64,000 nucleotides of DNA. Source: Parapedobacter sp964498395. Lineage in GTDB: Bacteria; Bacteroidota; Bacteroidia; Sphingobacteriales; Sphingobacteriaceae. This document shows positions 37,583 to 46,600 of the stretch, piece by piece. The notes below the pieces were generated by a model. That model did not search any database, was not told where the DNA came from, and worked only from the letters and a program-made list of their open reading frames with translations. Each line of letters begins with the position of its first letter. Positions within the stretch are counted from its first letter, which is position 1. The translations under genes and the position numbers were made by a program. The DNA is taken from positions 1 to 64,000 of the forward strand of contig CAZCHE010000006.1 in NCBI GenBank assembly GCA_964498395.1. The letters run 5' to 3'.

Positions 37583-37619
37583 TGTTCGATTTCGAACAGT
37601 AGGTGTTCGCATACGGACA
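37583..37619. promoter_or_regulatory. Paired enhancer-like dyads upstream of the permease array
   Basis: Two 16-bp dyads, TGTTCGATTTCGAACA (37583-37598) and TGTTCGCATACGGACA (37604-37619), start 21 bp apart, i.e. two helical turns. They match the pair at 56142-56178. The form TGTyCG-N4-CGrACA and the position upstream of a -24/-12-like box suggest binding of a dimeric sigma-54 activator. From 37620 to 37715 I see nothing else I can name. Confidence 0.65.
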
Positions 37620-37715
37620 GTAGGCAAATCGCTTTAACAATTTTTAACACATTGTTTTGCAACTATTTAGGATTGACGCCGTCATAGTGGTGTAATGAAT
37701 TTAATATTAGCAAAA

Positions 37716-38108
37716 ATGAAAGCAAAACAAATTTATTTAACGGGCATATTGGCGTTGGTTACGGTAATCGGCGTGTCGGCCCACGATAGCGGGATAACAG
37801 TAAACGATGCAACTTCCTTATCGAAAAAACACAAAATCGAATTACCTCACATGAGGATTGAACCAGAGGCTGCCCAAACCGTTGATTTGGGAAACCTCGA
37901 CCAAGCAGCAATGGAGACGCAGGTGCGCGAATTATCGGCTTTGCTATTCATGAAGAAAGGAGACCTCCGCATGACGGAGTCGATACCAGATCATTTGGAT
38001 TTCGAGGCCACGCCCTCGTTTGAGGCGTTGGTGAAGCAGCAACAAGCCGAAGCACAATTGGCAAGCTGGAAATCCAATGACGCCGCCATCACTGAAACGG
38101 ATCTTTAA
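37716..38108 (+). CDS. Small secreted protein of unknown function
   Basis: 130 residues from the ATG at 37716, chosen because it begins a clean signal peptide (MKAKQIYLTGILALVTVIG, cleavage after VSA). The mature part is polar and helical, without cysteines, and is acidic toward the C-terminus (EATPSFEALVKQQQAEAQL). It does not match a family I know. It stands alone, divergent from the permease array, and the intergenic region may hold control elements for both. Confidence 0.55.
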   Translation: MKAKQIYLTGILALVTVIGVSAHDSGITVNDATSLSKKHKIELPHMRIEPEAAQTVDLGNLDQAAMETQVRELSALLFMKKGDLRMTESIPDHLDFEATPSFEALVKQQQAEAQLASWKSNDAAITETDL

Positions 38109-38302
38109 ACCTGAGTTCGATTATTCTTGGTCGGCTCAGAAATCCAATAAACATCGATAGGCAAGGCGCATTGTATTGTTGGTATTTCGTCGCTATCGAC
38201 AATAATAAAAACTGACTGTTTTTCAAATCCGCTTTTCACCCTGACATAGGGTTGTCAGTGGATACGGATAGCTTTGTCTTAAGAAACAACACATAAATAC
38301 GT

Positions 38303-38803
38303 ATGAAGATGGATATCATCAAAGAACTATTGGCCGAACTGGAAAGCGAAGGAACCATAACCCGCAAGATGCTGGCACTGGTGCCGGAAGACCGATTCGA
38401 TTGGGCACCACACCCCAAAAGCATGACCCTGAAACAATTGGCTACACATGTGGCAGAAATCCCTGCTTGGTATACGTTGGCCGTGGATCAGGATGAACTG
38501 GACTTCAATGAAAATGCTTATCAACCCACATCGATTACCAGCAACTCGGAACTACAGGCTTTGTTTGAAAAATCTTATCAAACAGGCAGGGATGCACTGA
38601 AACGATTGCCGGAAGCTATGCTTGATAAGCCTTGGATCATGCGGGCCGGGGAGGCTGTGTACCTGGATACCACAAAATACGGGATGGTTCGTCACGCATT
38701 TGCCCAGACGATACACCACCGCGCGCAACTAGGTGTTTTCCTACGGCTATTGGATATCCCGATACCGGGAAGTTACGGGCCAAGTGCAGACGAGATGGGT
38801 TAG
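38303..38803 (+). CDS. DinB family protein
   Basis: A 166-residue four-helix-bundle protein of the DinB/YfiT type, metal-binding proteins often acting as thiol transferases (bacillithiol or mycothiol dependent). The metal ligands are visible as the His in LATHVAEIPAW and the His pair in TIHHRAQLGVF. Usual length. A second Met two codons downstream could be the real start. It stands between unrelated genes, so its substrate cannot be inferred. Confidence 0.85.
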   Translation: MKMDIIKELLAELESEGTITRKMLALVPEDRFDWAPHPKSMTLKQLATHVAEIPAWYTLAVDQDELDFNENAYQPTSITSNSELQALFEKSYQTGRDALKRLPEAMLDKPWIMRAGEAVYLDTTKYGMVRHAFAQTIHHRAQLGVFLRLLDIPIPGSYGPSADEMG

Positions 38804-38895
38804 TTAGTCCATTCGCGTTTGAGATTGTTCTGTGTATCGATTACGTTAGCGAGGCAGTACCATCCATATCGAACTGACACCTGTGAAATCATCCG

Positions 38896-39630
38896 TCAGT
38901 TATTCGGAATGCCATCCAACAGTTGCCTATAAGCTATTTCGAAGGTCGGCCAATCCATATCGCCACCATCCGTAATAAACCACAGCAGGGTTTGTACGTT
39001 TGATTGGATCATGATGTAATCCTCATCCAGATTATCCCCATTCACGTAATCCGCTGCATTGATATCCTTACCCTTCAGGTCGTTAATTAGGCGCGCAATT
39101 AGCTTACTGCTCGTCACAGGGCCAAACGAATATACAGCGCTAGAAGAAGCAGCGGCGCGCGCGCTATTCCCACAATACGTAAAGAACGCAAACCGCACGG
39201 TTTTATTTGGTGGTATTTCGATGGTTTCGGTTTTTAAAACGACACCGTGCTGAAACTCGTCTGTGGACGAAACCAGAATTAATCCCGCCGGAAACGTGAT
39301 GGTTTCGGACTCGTCCGTGTCGTTCCGCAGCGTCAGGCAGACTGTGACGAGGTATCCGCTACCGATGTAAAATTGCTTATCATCGCACCATCCACCTTTG
39401 ATTTCGCCAACCACAGAAATCCCTTCCGGCAGGGCGAAAGGCATACCTTGTATGTCACCTCCTCGACTACCTAATCCGGCTATGTTGCCGATCTCGTCTT
39501 CCAGGGCACCCGGGCCATCCTCACTGTCTTTGCTGCATGACTGCAAACCTGAGGCCATCCAAACAACCAGTAATAGCGAAGCGACACCAACCAGATTCAG
39601 CTTCCTTCCACGAGATAGATCCTTCTTCAT
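38896..39630 (-). CDS. Predicted lipoprotein of unknown function
   Basis: 244 residues with a long charged N-region (KKDLSRGRKLN), a hydrophobic core and the lipobox GLQSC near residue 32, so it is probably anchored in the outer membrane. The mature part starts with an acidic linker and then an all-beta region (VTVCLTLRNDTDESETITFPAG) that resembles a single Ig-like or fibronectin-like fold. It ends with a helical part (WPTFEIAYRQLLDGIPNN). No enzymatic motif. I do not recognise a named family. Confidence 0.55.
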   Translation of the reverse strand: MKKDLSRGRKLNLVGVASLLLVVWMASGLQSCSKDSEDGPGALEDEIGNIAGLGSRGGDIQGMPFALPEGISVVGEIKGGWCDDKQFYIGSGYLVTVCLTLRNDTDESETITFPAGLILVSSTDEFQHGVVLKTETIEIPPNKTVRFAFFTYCGNSARAAASSSAVYSFGPVTSSKLIARLINDLKGKDINAADYVNGDNLDEDYIMIQSNVQTLLWFITDGGDMDWPTFEIAYRQLLDGIPNN

Positions 39631-39732
39631 ATGTTTTCCGGTGGCTACAGATCAGCCATGGTTTGGTCACAAACATAATAAAATATCACTGATAATGCCA
39701 ATTTCGATACGCTTATAACTGGTTGTTCTCCG

Positions 39733-39960
39733 CTATTCCTTTTCTTGTTTGACCAAAGTCAAATGACCATATAACTGCGTCAATAATTCACAAGGCTCCA
39801 TGTCAATTGCCTTCGCGATGAGGTAAAGCTCGTCGCCACGTAGTTTTGAGGTGGTATTAAGCGTTAATTCATTTAAACGGGCTTTGCTCAGCCCCGTACG
39901 CCTTGCCACCATGGCCTTATTGACCGAACGCTTGGCTAATAATTCCCCTAATGCTGTCAT
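39733..39960 (-). CDS. Small Xre-type HTH regulator, divergent to the HEPN-SNF2 operon
   Basis: A 75-residue protein that is almost entirely one helix-turn-helix domain: LLAKRSVNKAMVARRTGLSKARLNELTLN places the recognition helix at about residues 24-34. It resembles the small Cro/C1-like repressors of Bacteroidota. The gene faces the operon starting at 40082 across 121 bp that carry the operon promoter and repeated CTATAC half-sites, so it probably represses itself and the operon. The C-terminus (HLTLVKQEKE) is short, without any sensor domain. Confidence 0.75.
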   Translation of the reverse strand: MTALGELLAKRSVNKAMVARRTGLSKARLNELTLNTTSKLRGDELYLIAKAIDMEPCELLTQLYGHLTLVKQEKE

Positions 39961-39994
39961 ATTTTCTATTCATTGGTTCGGTTAAATATGCTAT

Positions 39995-40068
39995 TTGTAT
40001 AGAAAAAATGGACAAACATTTGGATAATAACAATATTATCTATACGTTTGTATTGAAAAACTATACAA
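39995..40068. promoter_or_regulatory. Probable operator region between the HTH gene and the operon
   Basis: TTGTATAG (39995-40002) and its inverse CTATACAA (40061-40068) flank the promoter, with a third half-site CTATACG at 40040-40046. Sites that bracket the promoter of a divergent HTH gene are what a repressor of that operon would use. Confidence 0.4.
40019..40050 (+). promoter_or_regulatory. Promoter of the HEPN-SNF2 operon (TTTG-N20-TACGTTTG)
   Basis: TTTG at 40019-40022 and TACGTTTG at 40043-40050, 20 bp apart, match the Bacteroidota -33/-7 consensus without a mismatch. Transcription would start near 40057, leaving a leader of about 25 nt before the ATG at 40082. Confidence 0.75.
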
Positions 40069-40081
40069 TTATTGATTTAAC

Positions 40082-41842
40082 ATGAAAAAGCACATCAACC
40101 AACAACTCGTGGAGCGGCTTACCGCCCGGATGGATCTGCATCGCATCTTTTTGTTTTCATATCCCGCGTCGGGTGGGGACGAACAAACGCATTTGTTATT
40201 AGTGGTCAATCCGGTCAAAGGGCTGGCACCGAAAGCCCTGGCACCGCTGGTATCGCTTTGTTTCTCGGATACCGACCCTATTCCCTTTGACATGGTCATC
40301 ACGGGCGAATGGCAGAACCAATTGAAGCAGGGCAGCCTGTATTACACCTATGCGTCATTGCCGCAGCACGAACTGTATGCCGCATCGAAAAAGGGTAATC
40401 CGCTATTCTCGCATCGTACCATCACCGGCTTGCTGGAACTGGCGGAGCACAATTACGACAAATGCCGCAAGGGATCGGATGAATTCCGCGAGGGGGTGAA
40501 CAACTTTCTCGCAAAGGGCGATTATGGCCAGGCCACCTTTATGCTGCACCAATTTCTGGAACTCCGGTTGAAGGGATTTCAGGCCACGGCGGGAATCAAT
40601 GGCGGCAAAGGGCATAATGTGGAGCACCTGTTTAAAACCCTTCGCGGTATACTGCCGCAGTTGCAGTCGATTTTCCCGTACGATGGTCCCTCCGTGGATT
40701 TATTTCGCCTGCTTGACCAAAGCTATGTGAAAGCCAGGAAACAGGAAACCATCGAAATCACTCCCGAGGAGTTCGGCATCCTACTCGACAAATGCGAACA
40801 AGCGAAAGCTGCGATGGATGGAATGGTAGCTGCGATGGTCGATCGGATTACGGACTACCGGGAGCAGCTGCCAAAGGAGCCTGAAAAACCAGTCACAACA
40901 GCAAAAGCTGCGCAAGCGAAAGCGCCTGCCGCCACGCCGACTCCCGCGACCCAAGTTATTTGCGAGAATTTCAGTGGCTTCCCGTGGCCCGATCAGTACA
41001 AGAAAGATGTACACGCGCTGCTGGACAATCTTTACAAAACCCATCGACCGGAGCAGATTGTCATGCTTAATTATCACACGGGAGGGTTTTCGGGCGACTA
41101 CCTGTTCCGGCCCGACCATCAGGAAGACGGCGAAGGCGGATCCAAGGTGGAACTTTACCTGGCCGTCTTGATGAACAACAAGGGGCCGTTCAATTTCCGT
41201 TGCTTGCAGGCGGGGGAGGCCAGTGCCATGGTGGTATACCTCAACATGAAAACCGTGCAGAAGAACCTAGCAGAAGGCAACCGTTTTTTTCATCGGATAT
41301 GGACAAAAGGTAAGGTATTGCGCAAGAAAGCAACGTTCACCCCCGCTTTCGAGGTGGCCGCCGTAGACTGGAAAGCGGGGTATGAACGGGTTGAAAAAAC
41401 CTGGCGCAATGCCAAGGCATGCATGAGCAATTTGAACGAGTTGATTCAGTCAACGCCGTCATTGAAGCTTGACACGTGTTTCTTATTACTGAGGAACCTA
41501 TTGGAAGTGGGCATCAGTACCTATCTGCGGTGTGCAGTGGGGTTTGTGCCCTATGGGGTGGACTTAGCGGAATTGATTGATTGGAGTGGGGTAACGGGCC
41601 GGAAGCTACTGGATTTTATATACCCAGCGAGTAAAATCGAAACGGCACGCATGCAGTTGATGCTAAGTCCGCACACGGTATGGTGGCAAAACATCGAAAT
41701 AGGCTTATCGGACACATCACAACCGTTTTATAAAGATCGGGCGAAAGAAATCGTCCATTTCTTTGAGGGAATGTTGGATGAAGTGGTGAAGGAGTTGGAG
41801 GGGAAAGCGAAACCGGAAATTGGAGAGGAGGTTAGCGCATGA
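40082..41842 (+). CDS. Tandem MNT-HEPN protein with degraded nucleotidyltransferase motifs
   Basis: 586 residues that read as two MNT-HEPN units joined by an Ala/Pro-rich linker (about 265-295). The first unit has a HEPN-like helical part at ATFMLHQFLELRLKGF followed by a His-containing GHNVEHLFKTL. The second has the segment VQKNLAEGNRFFHRIWTKGK that in MNT-HEPN proteins joins the nucleotidyltransferase to HEPN. The nucleotidyltransferase motif (GS...DxD) is not kept in either half: the places read LFSYPASGG...LLLVV and LNYHTGG...LYLAVLM. HEPN domains are often toxin RNases in defence systems. Whether this one is active is unclear. First gene of a five-gene operon; its stop overlaps the next start by 4 bp. 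Confidence 0.6.
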   Translation: MKKHINQQLVERLTARMDLHRIFLFSYPASGGDEQTHLLLVVNPVKGLAPKALAPLVSLCFSDTDPIPFDMVITGEWQNQLKQGSLYYTYASLPQHELYAASKKGNPLFSHRTITGLLELAEHNYDKCRKGSDEFREGVNNFLAKGDYGQATFMLHQFLELRLKGFQATAGINGGKGHNVEHLFKTLRGILPQLQSIFPYDGPSVDLFRLLDQSYVKARKQETIEITPEEFGILLDKCEQAKAAMDGMVAAMVDRITDYREQLPKEPEKPVTTAKAAQAKAPAATPTPATQVICENFSGFPWPDQYKKDVHALLDNLYKTHRPEQIVMLNYHTGGFSGDYLFRPDHQEDGEGGSKVELYLAVLMNNKGPFNFRCLQAGEASAMVVYLNMKTVQKNLAEGNRFFHRIWTKGKVLRKKATFTPAFEVAAVDWKAGYERVEKTWRNAKACMSNLNELIQSTPSLKLDTCFLLLRNLLEVGISTYLRCAVGFVPYGVDLAELIDWSGVTGRKLLDFIYPASKIETARMQLMLSPHTVWWQNIEIGLSDTSQPFYKDRAKEIVHFFEGMLDEVVKELEGKAKPEIGEEVSA

Positions 41843-42549
41843 GTGTGTTGTTCGAAGATAGCGCCATAGAGAAATTTTCTGCCGAATGCTCGCTCACTTA
41901 TTCGAGTTTTATCTACTGCATGATGTTGAACCGGCTTAGTCGCGGTAATTCCGATGAAGAGCTATCTTTTTTGCTTGGTCAGAACGATGATTTTGTAGCA
42001 AATCTGGAGCGGTTTAAGCGGTTTGAATTCGGTGTGGAACTCTATCAGCAATTATGTAAAGTTTTCGGCCATCCCTCATTTTTACATCAACAACATCACG
42101 GGGAAAAGGAATTGCGGCACGAGATGTATAGTTGGAAAGCGGGTGATACGATTTTCTATCGGATGGAGTGTTGCAAGAGTGAGTTTGAGAGTATCGTACT
42201 ATTCCAACTAACGGAAGAAGATTCCGATACCCGAGTGCATCGATACAAAAACTCGGTTGAACTTGATTGCCAACAGTCGCAACGGGCGTTGAAGGTCATG
42301 CTGGAAAACGATGTGTTTAAAAAGCCAATCAGCGGTCAAGAACTTCATCAGTTGGTTGAGTATGCCGTTGAAAGCCATATACATCCTATTTATGTTAAAA
42401 CAGAGCTTGAGAAGCTGGTTGGACGTAAAGGAAAAGCTCCTTTGAAGCGGACGAAGAGAAAGAGTTATGCATATCGCTATGCGTTGCATCCGGGGGTAGA
42501 TTTAGCAGAAGCCATAGACTTTGTAAACCAAAAATTCGAAAAGTTATGA
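41839..42549 (+). CDS. Operon protein 2, unknown function, HTH-like N-terminus
   Basis: 236 residues, overlapping its neighbours by 4 bp on both sides (ATGA), so tightly coupled in translation. Residues 30-62 (LNRLSRGNSDEELSFLLGQ...) look like a helix-turn-helix of Xre type. The C-terminal part has a basic patch (GRKGKAPLKRTKRKSYAYRY) that could contact nucleic acid or be a winged-helix wing. There is no signal peptide or membrane helix. I do not know the family; a role in DNA binding or in regulating the operon's effector is inference. Confidence 0.6.
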   Translation: MSVLFEDSAIEKFSAECSLTYSSFIYCMMLNRLSRGNSDEELSFLLGQNDDFVANLERFKRFEFGVELYQQLCKVFGHPSFLHQQHHGEKELRHEMYSWKAGDTIFYRMECCKSEFESIVLFQLTEEDSDTRVHRYKNSVELDCQQSQRALKVMLENDVFKKPISGQELHQLVEYAVESHIHPIYVKTELEKLVGRKGKAPLKRTKRKSYAYRYALHPGVDLAEAIDFVNQKFEKL

Positions 42550-43310
42550 CAAAAATCGAACGAGAATTCATTGATGTGCCGAGGGATTTCCGCATTGCAT
42601 GTGAAGGTTTTGGAATCATGGTGCCGAGCCTTCTTCAACTGATGATTAGGCGGGTTTCATTTATCTACCTTTTTACAGAAGATGATTCCGAACAAAACCT
42701 TGCAACGAGGGCTTTTGCAGTTGCCGCTGATGTGTTAAAGGAACACCCGGAGTTGCGCATGAACTATTCGCTAGTCAATCAGGCCACGCCGTCCCTCCCT
42801 TTGCTTCAAAAATTGATGAAGCTCGCGACAAACAGGAGTTACAGCGGGCGATTGAAACGGGAAAGGGCGGCAAAACTGGTGGAGAAGCTGTTTGCAATAG
42901 CGCGGCAAGCTATGGACTTCAAGCCCTATATCTTCTATGATGAAGAAACCAAAATTACACTGACGAAGGACTTTATGATGCTAGCACTTATTAACCAATA
43001 CCAGCCAATCTTGCTAATAAACGCCATGATGCATGGGGTTTCATTAGCTGATTTGCATGCGAGGGTTCATTTAGGCGCTATCGAGCACAATCCGGCACTT
43101 GGTTTCTACCTCCGTGTGCAGCATGGTTACGGCGAATTGGTAGACAGGCAGCATATCAATACGCTAGGGTTTAAAAACTTTATGGCCGATTTACAGGAAT
43201 TCAAGGTGCGTTTCTTTCCGGTTAGGGATTTAACACAACGGACGGAGTTATATCGCGAGCGACTAGAGGATAATTTTCAACAGATTAATAATGTATTTGA
43301 TGATGAATAA
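42546..43310 (+). CDS. Operon protein 3, unknown function, two copies of a DF...VS module
   Basis: 254 residues. Two segments, DFRIACEGFGIMVPSLLQ (to RRVSF) near the N-terminus and DFMMLALINQYQPILLIN (to HGVSL) in the middle, follow the same pattern: DF, then a helix with A and F/Y, then P, then two hydrophobic residues, then VS about 12 residues on. The same module occurs once in the next gene. The region between is basic (SGRLKRERAAKLVEKLF). No known domain is recognised. It overlaps both neighbours, so it belongs to the operon. Confidence 0.6.
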   Translation: MTKIEREFIDVPRDFRIACEGFGIMVPSLLQLMIRRVSFIYLFTEDDSEQNLATRAFAVAADVLKEHPELRMNYSLVNQATPSLPLLQKLMKLATNRSYSGRLKRERAAKLVEKLFAIARQAMDFKPYIFYDEETKITLTKDFMMLALINQYQPILLINAMMHGVSLADLHARVHLGAIEHNPALGFYLRVQHGYGELVDRQHINTLGFKNFMADLQEFKVRFFPVRDLTQRTELYRERLEDNFQQINNVFDDE

Positions 43311-43656
43311 AGAACAGAAATTAACTTTTTCGCCTGATTTTAAACAGGCTTGTGAGATATTCGAACTTGACCCATGGAATGTCGTCCAGCAATTTATAGA
43401 CGGTGTGTCACTCCCCTCTTACTTTGCATTTCCTCTGAGGCCAGATAGGTGGCCTAATATGTTCATGTTGGAATGTGTACTTGCGGGGATGGAAGACAAT
43501 AAATTATTGGATCGATATAGCACGTTCTTGCAGCGAATTACTGATACCGTGTTGACTGAGGATGGCGACAAAGAAACCATTTGTAGACGCTTCATGGATG
43601 AATGGCACAAAGCCGTGCTAGAAGACCGGATTAAGGACGTGATGAAAAAAGATTAA
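43291..43656 (+). CDS. Operon protein 4, unknown function, one copy of the DF...VS module
   Basis: 121 residues; the first Met overlaps the previous gene by 20 bp, though Met at residue 4 or 5 could also serve. Residues 14-46 carry DFKQACEIFELDPWNVVQQF followed by DGVSL, the third copy of the module seen twice in operon protein 3. The C-terminal half is helical and charged. Small proteins of this look are frequent in Bacteroidota accessory regions, but no function is known to me. It ends 23 bp before the helicase gene. Confidence 0.6.
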   Translation: MYLMMNKEQKLTFSPDFKQACEIFELDPWNVVQQFIDGVSLPSYFAFPLRPDRWPNMFMLECVLAGMEDNKLLDRYSTFLQRITDTVLTEDGDKETICRRFMDEWHKAVLEDRIKDVMKKD

Positions 43657-43679
43657 CACCAAACCTAAAATCAATCACC

Positions 43680-46600
43680 ATGCATGAAGTTCTACCTGTT
43701 GATTCAGATAGCTCAGATTCGTCAAATAGCACAACCAAACGTCGCGCATCAGAGCCTTATGTAATTCTTTGGGAAGACGGCGAACCGTTCAACCTCAGCG
43801 AAACCTACGTTCGAACGTTTTACACAGGAAAAACCAACCTTGACAAGCACCCGTTCTGGGCCTACAATAAGGAGCTCGTCGGCGATACTCTGGCCATGCA
43901 ATTGCGGGGCGATGCGGTCAATGACAAAACACTCACCTTAAGGTTATCTCCGGAACACCTTTCGGTATCCTGCGGATGCGCCCGCCCGGTCGTGGGGCTA
44001 TGCAAGCACGCGTGTTCCGCGCTCATGTACAAGGTAAATTCCAACGCTAAGTTTTTCGAACAATTCTATCGTCCTGAAATCGTTGCCCTGCCGGAAGAAC
44101 AACAGCGGTTGTTCGCATTTGATTTGAGCCATTATTATTATTCTCAAGTCGGCAAGATTAAGTTTAAAGCGCATCCCGAACACGGGCGCGTGTTGGGTTA
44201 TACGAATGGAGATAGCCACAATCGGGAAAAATTCGGTAATCCGATCCAGTTGGCTGCACGGATAACGCCACCGGAACGCGAAGCAAAACTGGTATTCGGG
44301 ATACCGGTGGGCTCGCACCACTTTCAGCTGCCGGTGTTGCTGCCTTACTTGACCAAAACCGGAACGAAGACATCCAGAACAAACCCGTATTCCACATTTG
44401 AAAAAAGTTATTTACTCACCGGTGAGAGCGAGCCGGACATCCTCACGCTACCTGAACAGTTTGCGGAATCGGCCTGCCGAAAGATGCAGCGCATCGTGGA
44501 AACGCCGACCCCAGCAACCAAACAATTTCTGTTCGACTATTGGGCAGAACTGATACCAACCCTTCCGGATAGTGTTGATTTGTTGTTTTTCGATAGCTAT
44601 AGCAGGACGGCAACCGGGATGAAGCCAAGCCCTGGAAGCCGCTTCTTTCCTAAACTTGCGGTTGCTTCGGCACAACTTGTATTTGATCTGACAGAGCAAG
44701 ACCATTCTTTCCAGTTGAAGCTATCGTTAATAATTAATGGGAATCCGATGCCCAACCCTCGTTTTTTTGGTGATTACTACTCATGCTTTATCGAAGAGCA
44801 TGATGATAGCGTGTTGTTTTTGCCTGATGTACAGGACGAAGAGGTTATTCACCAATTCAGGAAGGCCAGTTTCATCATCACGGTATTATCGCAGGACTTT
44901 GATACTTTTTTTCGGGATATACTCCTACCGCTTAGCCAACGATACACCATTAACTTGCATACGACCGCCCAGGGAAGTGCGTTTAAAAGCCGTTCGCTCG
45001 AAATACACACCCATCGGTTGAAGGTGGAAGAGCGCGACGACAACGTGTACTTTTATCCGTCGACTTATTATCCCGTTGGGTTCGAAGTATACCCTATGCA
45101 GGAAGCTAATTTAATATTTCGAAAAAGAGGCGAACAATACCATGCCCTTTACCGCGATAAGGTGTGCGAGAAGAAATTCCACGAAATGCTACGCGAGCTG
45201 CATCCATCATTCAGAGCGGGCCAACATGAAACCTATTTCGCCTTATCGACGTCCGACATCCGGAACAGCACTTGGTTGCCAGAAAGTTTGGAAAGGTTGC
45301 GTAACAATGGGGTAGAGGTTAGTTTGGCTAGTTTGAAGGAGGGGACGGACTATTATCCGCACCTATTATCATGGGAATTAACCTTCACAGAAGAAAGTGG
45401 CAGTCACTACCGTGGCGACTTGAGTGCGCATATGGGAGCTGTGCCGATTGCGCTGGATGAACTTAAAAATATGCTTAGGCGAAAAAAGAATTGGTTTAAG
45501 TTGAAAGACGGTACGTTCGGCTATGTATACGATAAAGATAAAACCAGGCTAATGCCGCTGCTTGCATTAGGTAAGGAAGGAATTAAACAGCTGGAAATCC
45601 CCACCAGCCACTTCAATACGCTCGCCAACTATACCGAGCACATTACGAATGCCGCTATCAAAAGAGGGATTGAAATCAAGCGACGAAAACTAACAGAGCT
45701 GGATACGGTCCAGCCAGTAGAGCAGCCGCCCACTGTACAGGCCGTACTGCGCCACTACCAGGAAGCAGGGCTGAGTTGGCTGGCGTTTCTGAGGGAATTC
45801 GGGTGGGGTGGCATTCTGGCAGACGATATGGGGCTGGGGAAAACCCTACAAGTCATCAGTGTGCTGGAATACCATTACCAGCACCAGCCCAACGCCCCCG
45901 CCAGTCTCGTGGTGGTGCCCAATACGTTGTTGTTCAACTGGCAGGCCGAGTTACGCAAATTTGCCCCGCATCGTAAATTACATGTCCACCACGGTGCCGA
46001 ACGTCGCCAAGCCTTGCAATATGCGGAAGGACTGGTGGTGCTGACGACCTACGGCACGCTCACTGCCGATGTCACGCTGTTTGCCCCGCTGGAATTCAGC
46101 TACCTGATTCTCGATGAATCGCAGGCCGTGAAAAACAGGAATTCGAAGCGTTTCGAAGCGGCCGGAAAATTGAACGCGCACTATCGGATTGCGATGACCG
46201 GTACGCCTATCGAGAATGGCATCGCCGACCTATACTCCCAGTTGTCGTTCGTCAACCCAGGGTTCTTCGGCACGTTCCCTGATTTCAAACGGACCTATCC
46301 TGGGATTGCCGATGGAACGGCTACCGAGGAAACCAAAGCGGAACTGCAACGGGTAATCAGTCCGTTCATCCTCCGCCGTACCAAAAAACAGGTGGCCACC
46401 GAACTACCGGAGAAGTCCGAGATGCTTTTGTATTGCGACATGCTGCCGGAACAACGGCAGGTCTATGACGAATACCGGATGCTTTTCAAGAGCAAGCTTA
46501 CCGACAGCCTAGAAGGAGATCATGCCAGGAAGTCCAAATTTTTAGCCATAGAAGGGCTGATGAAGCTGCGGCAAATCTGTAATTCTCCGGCATTGTTGAA

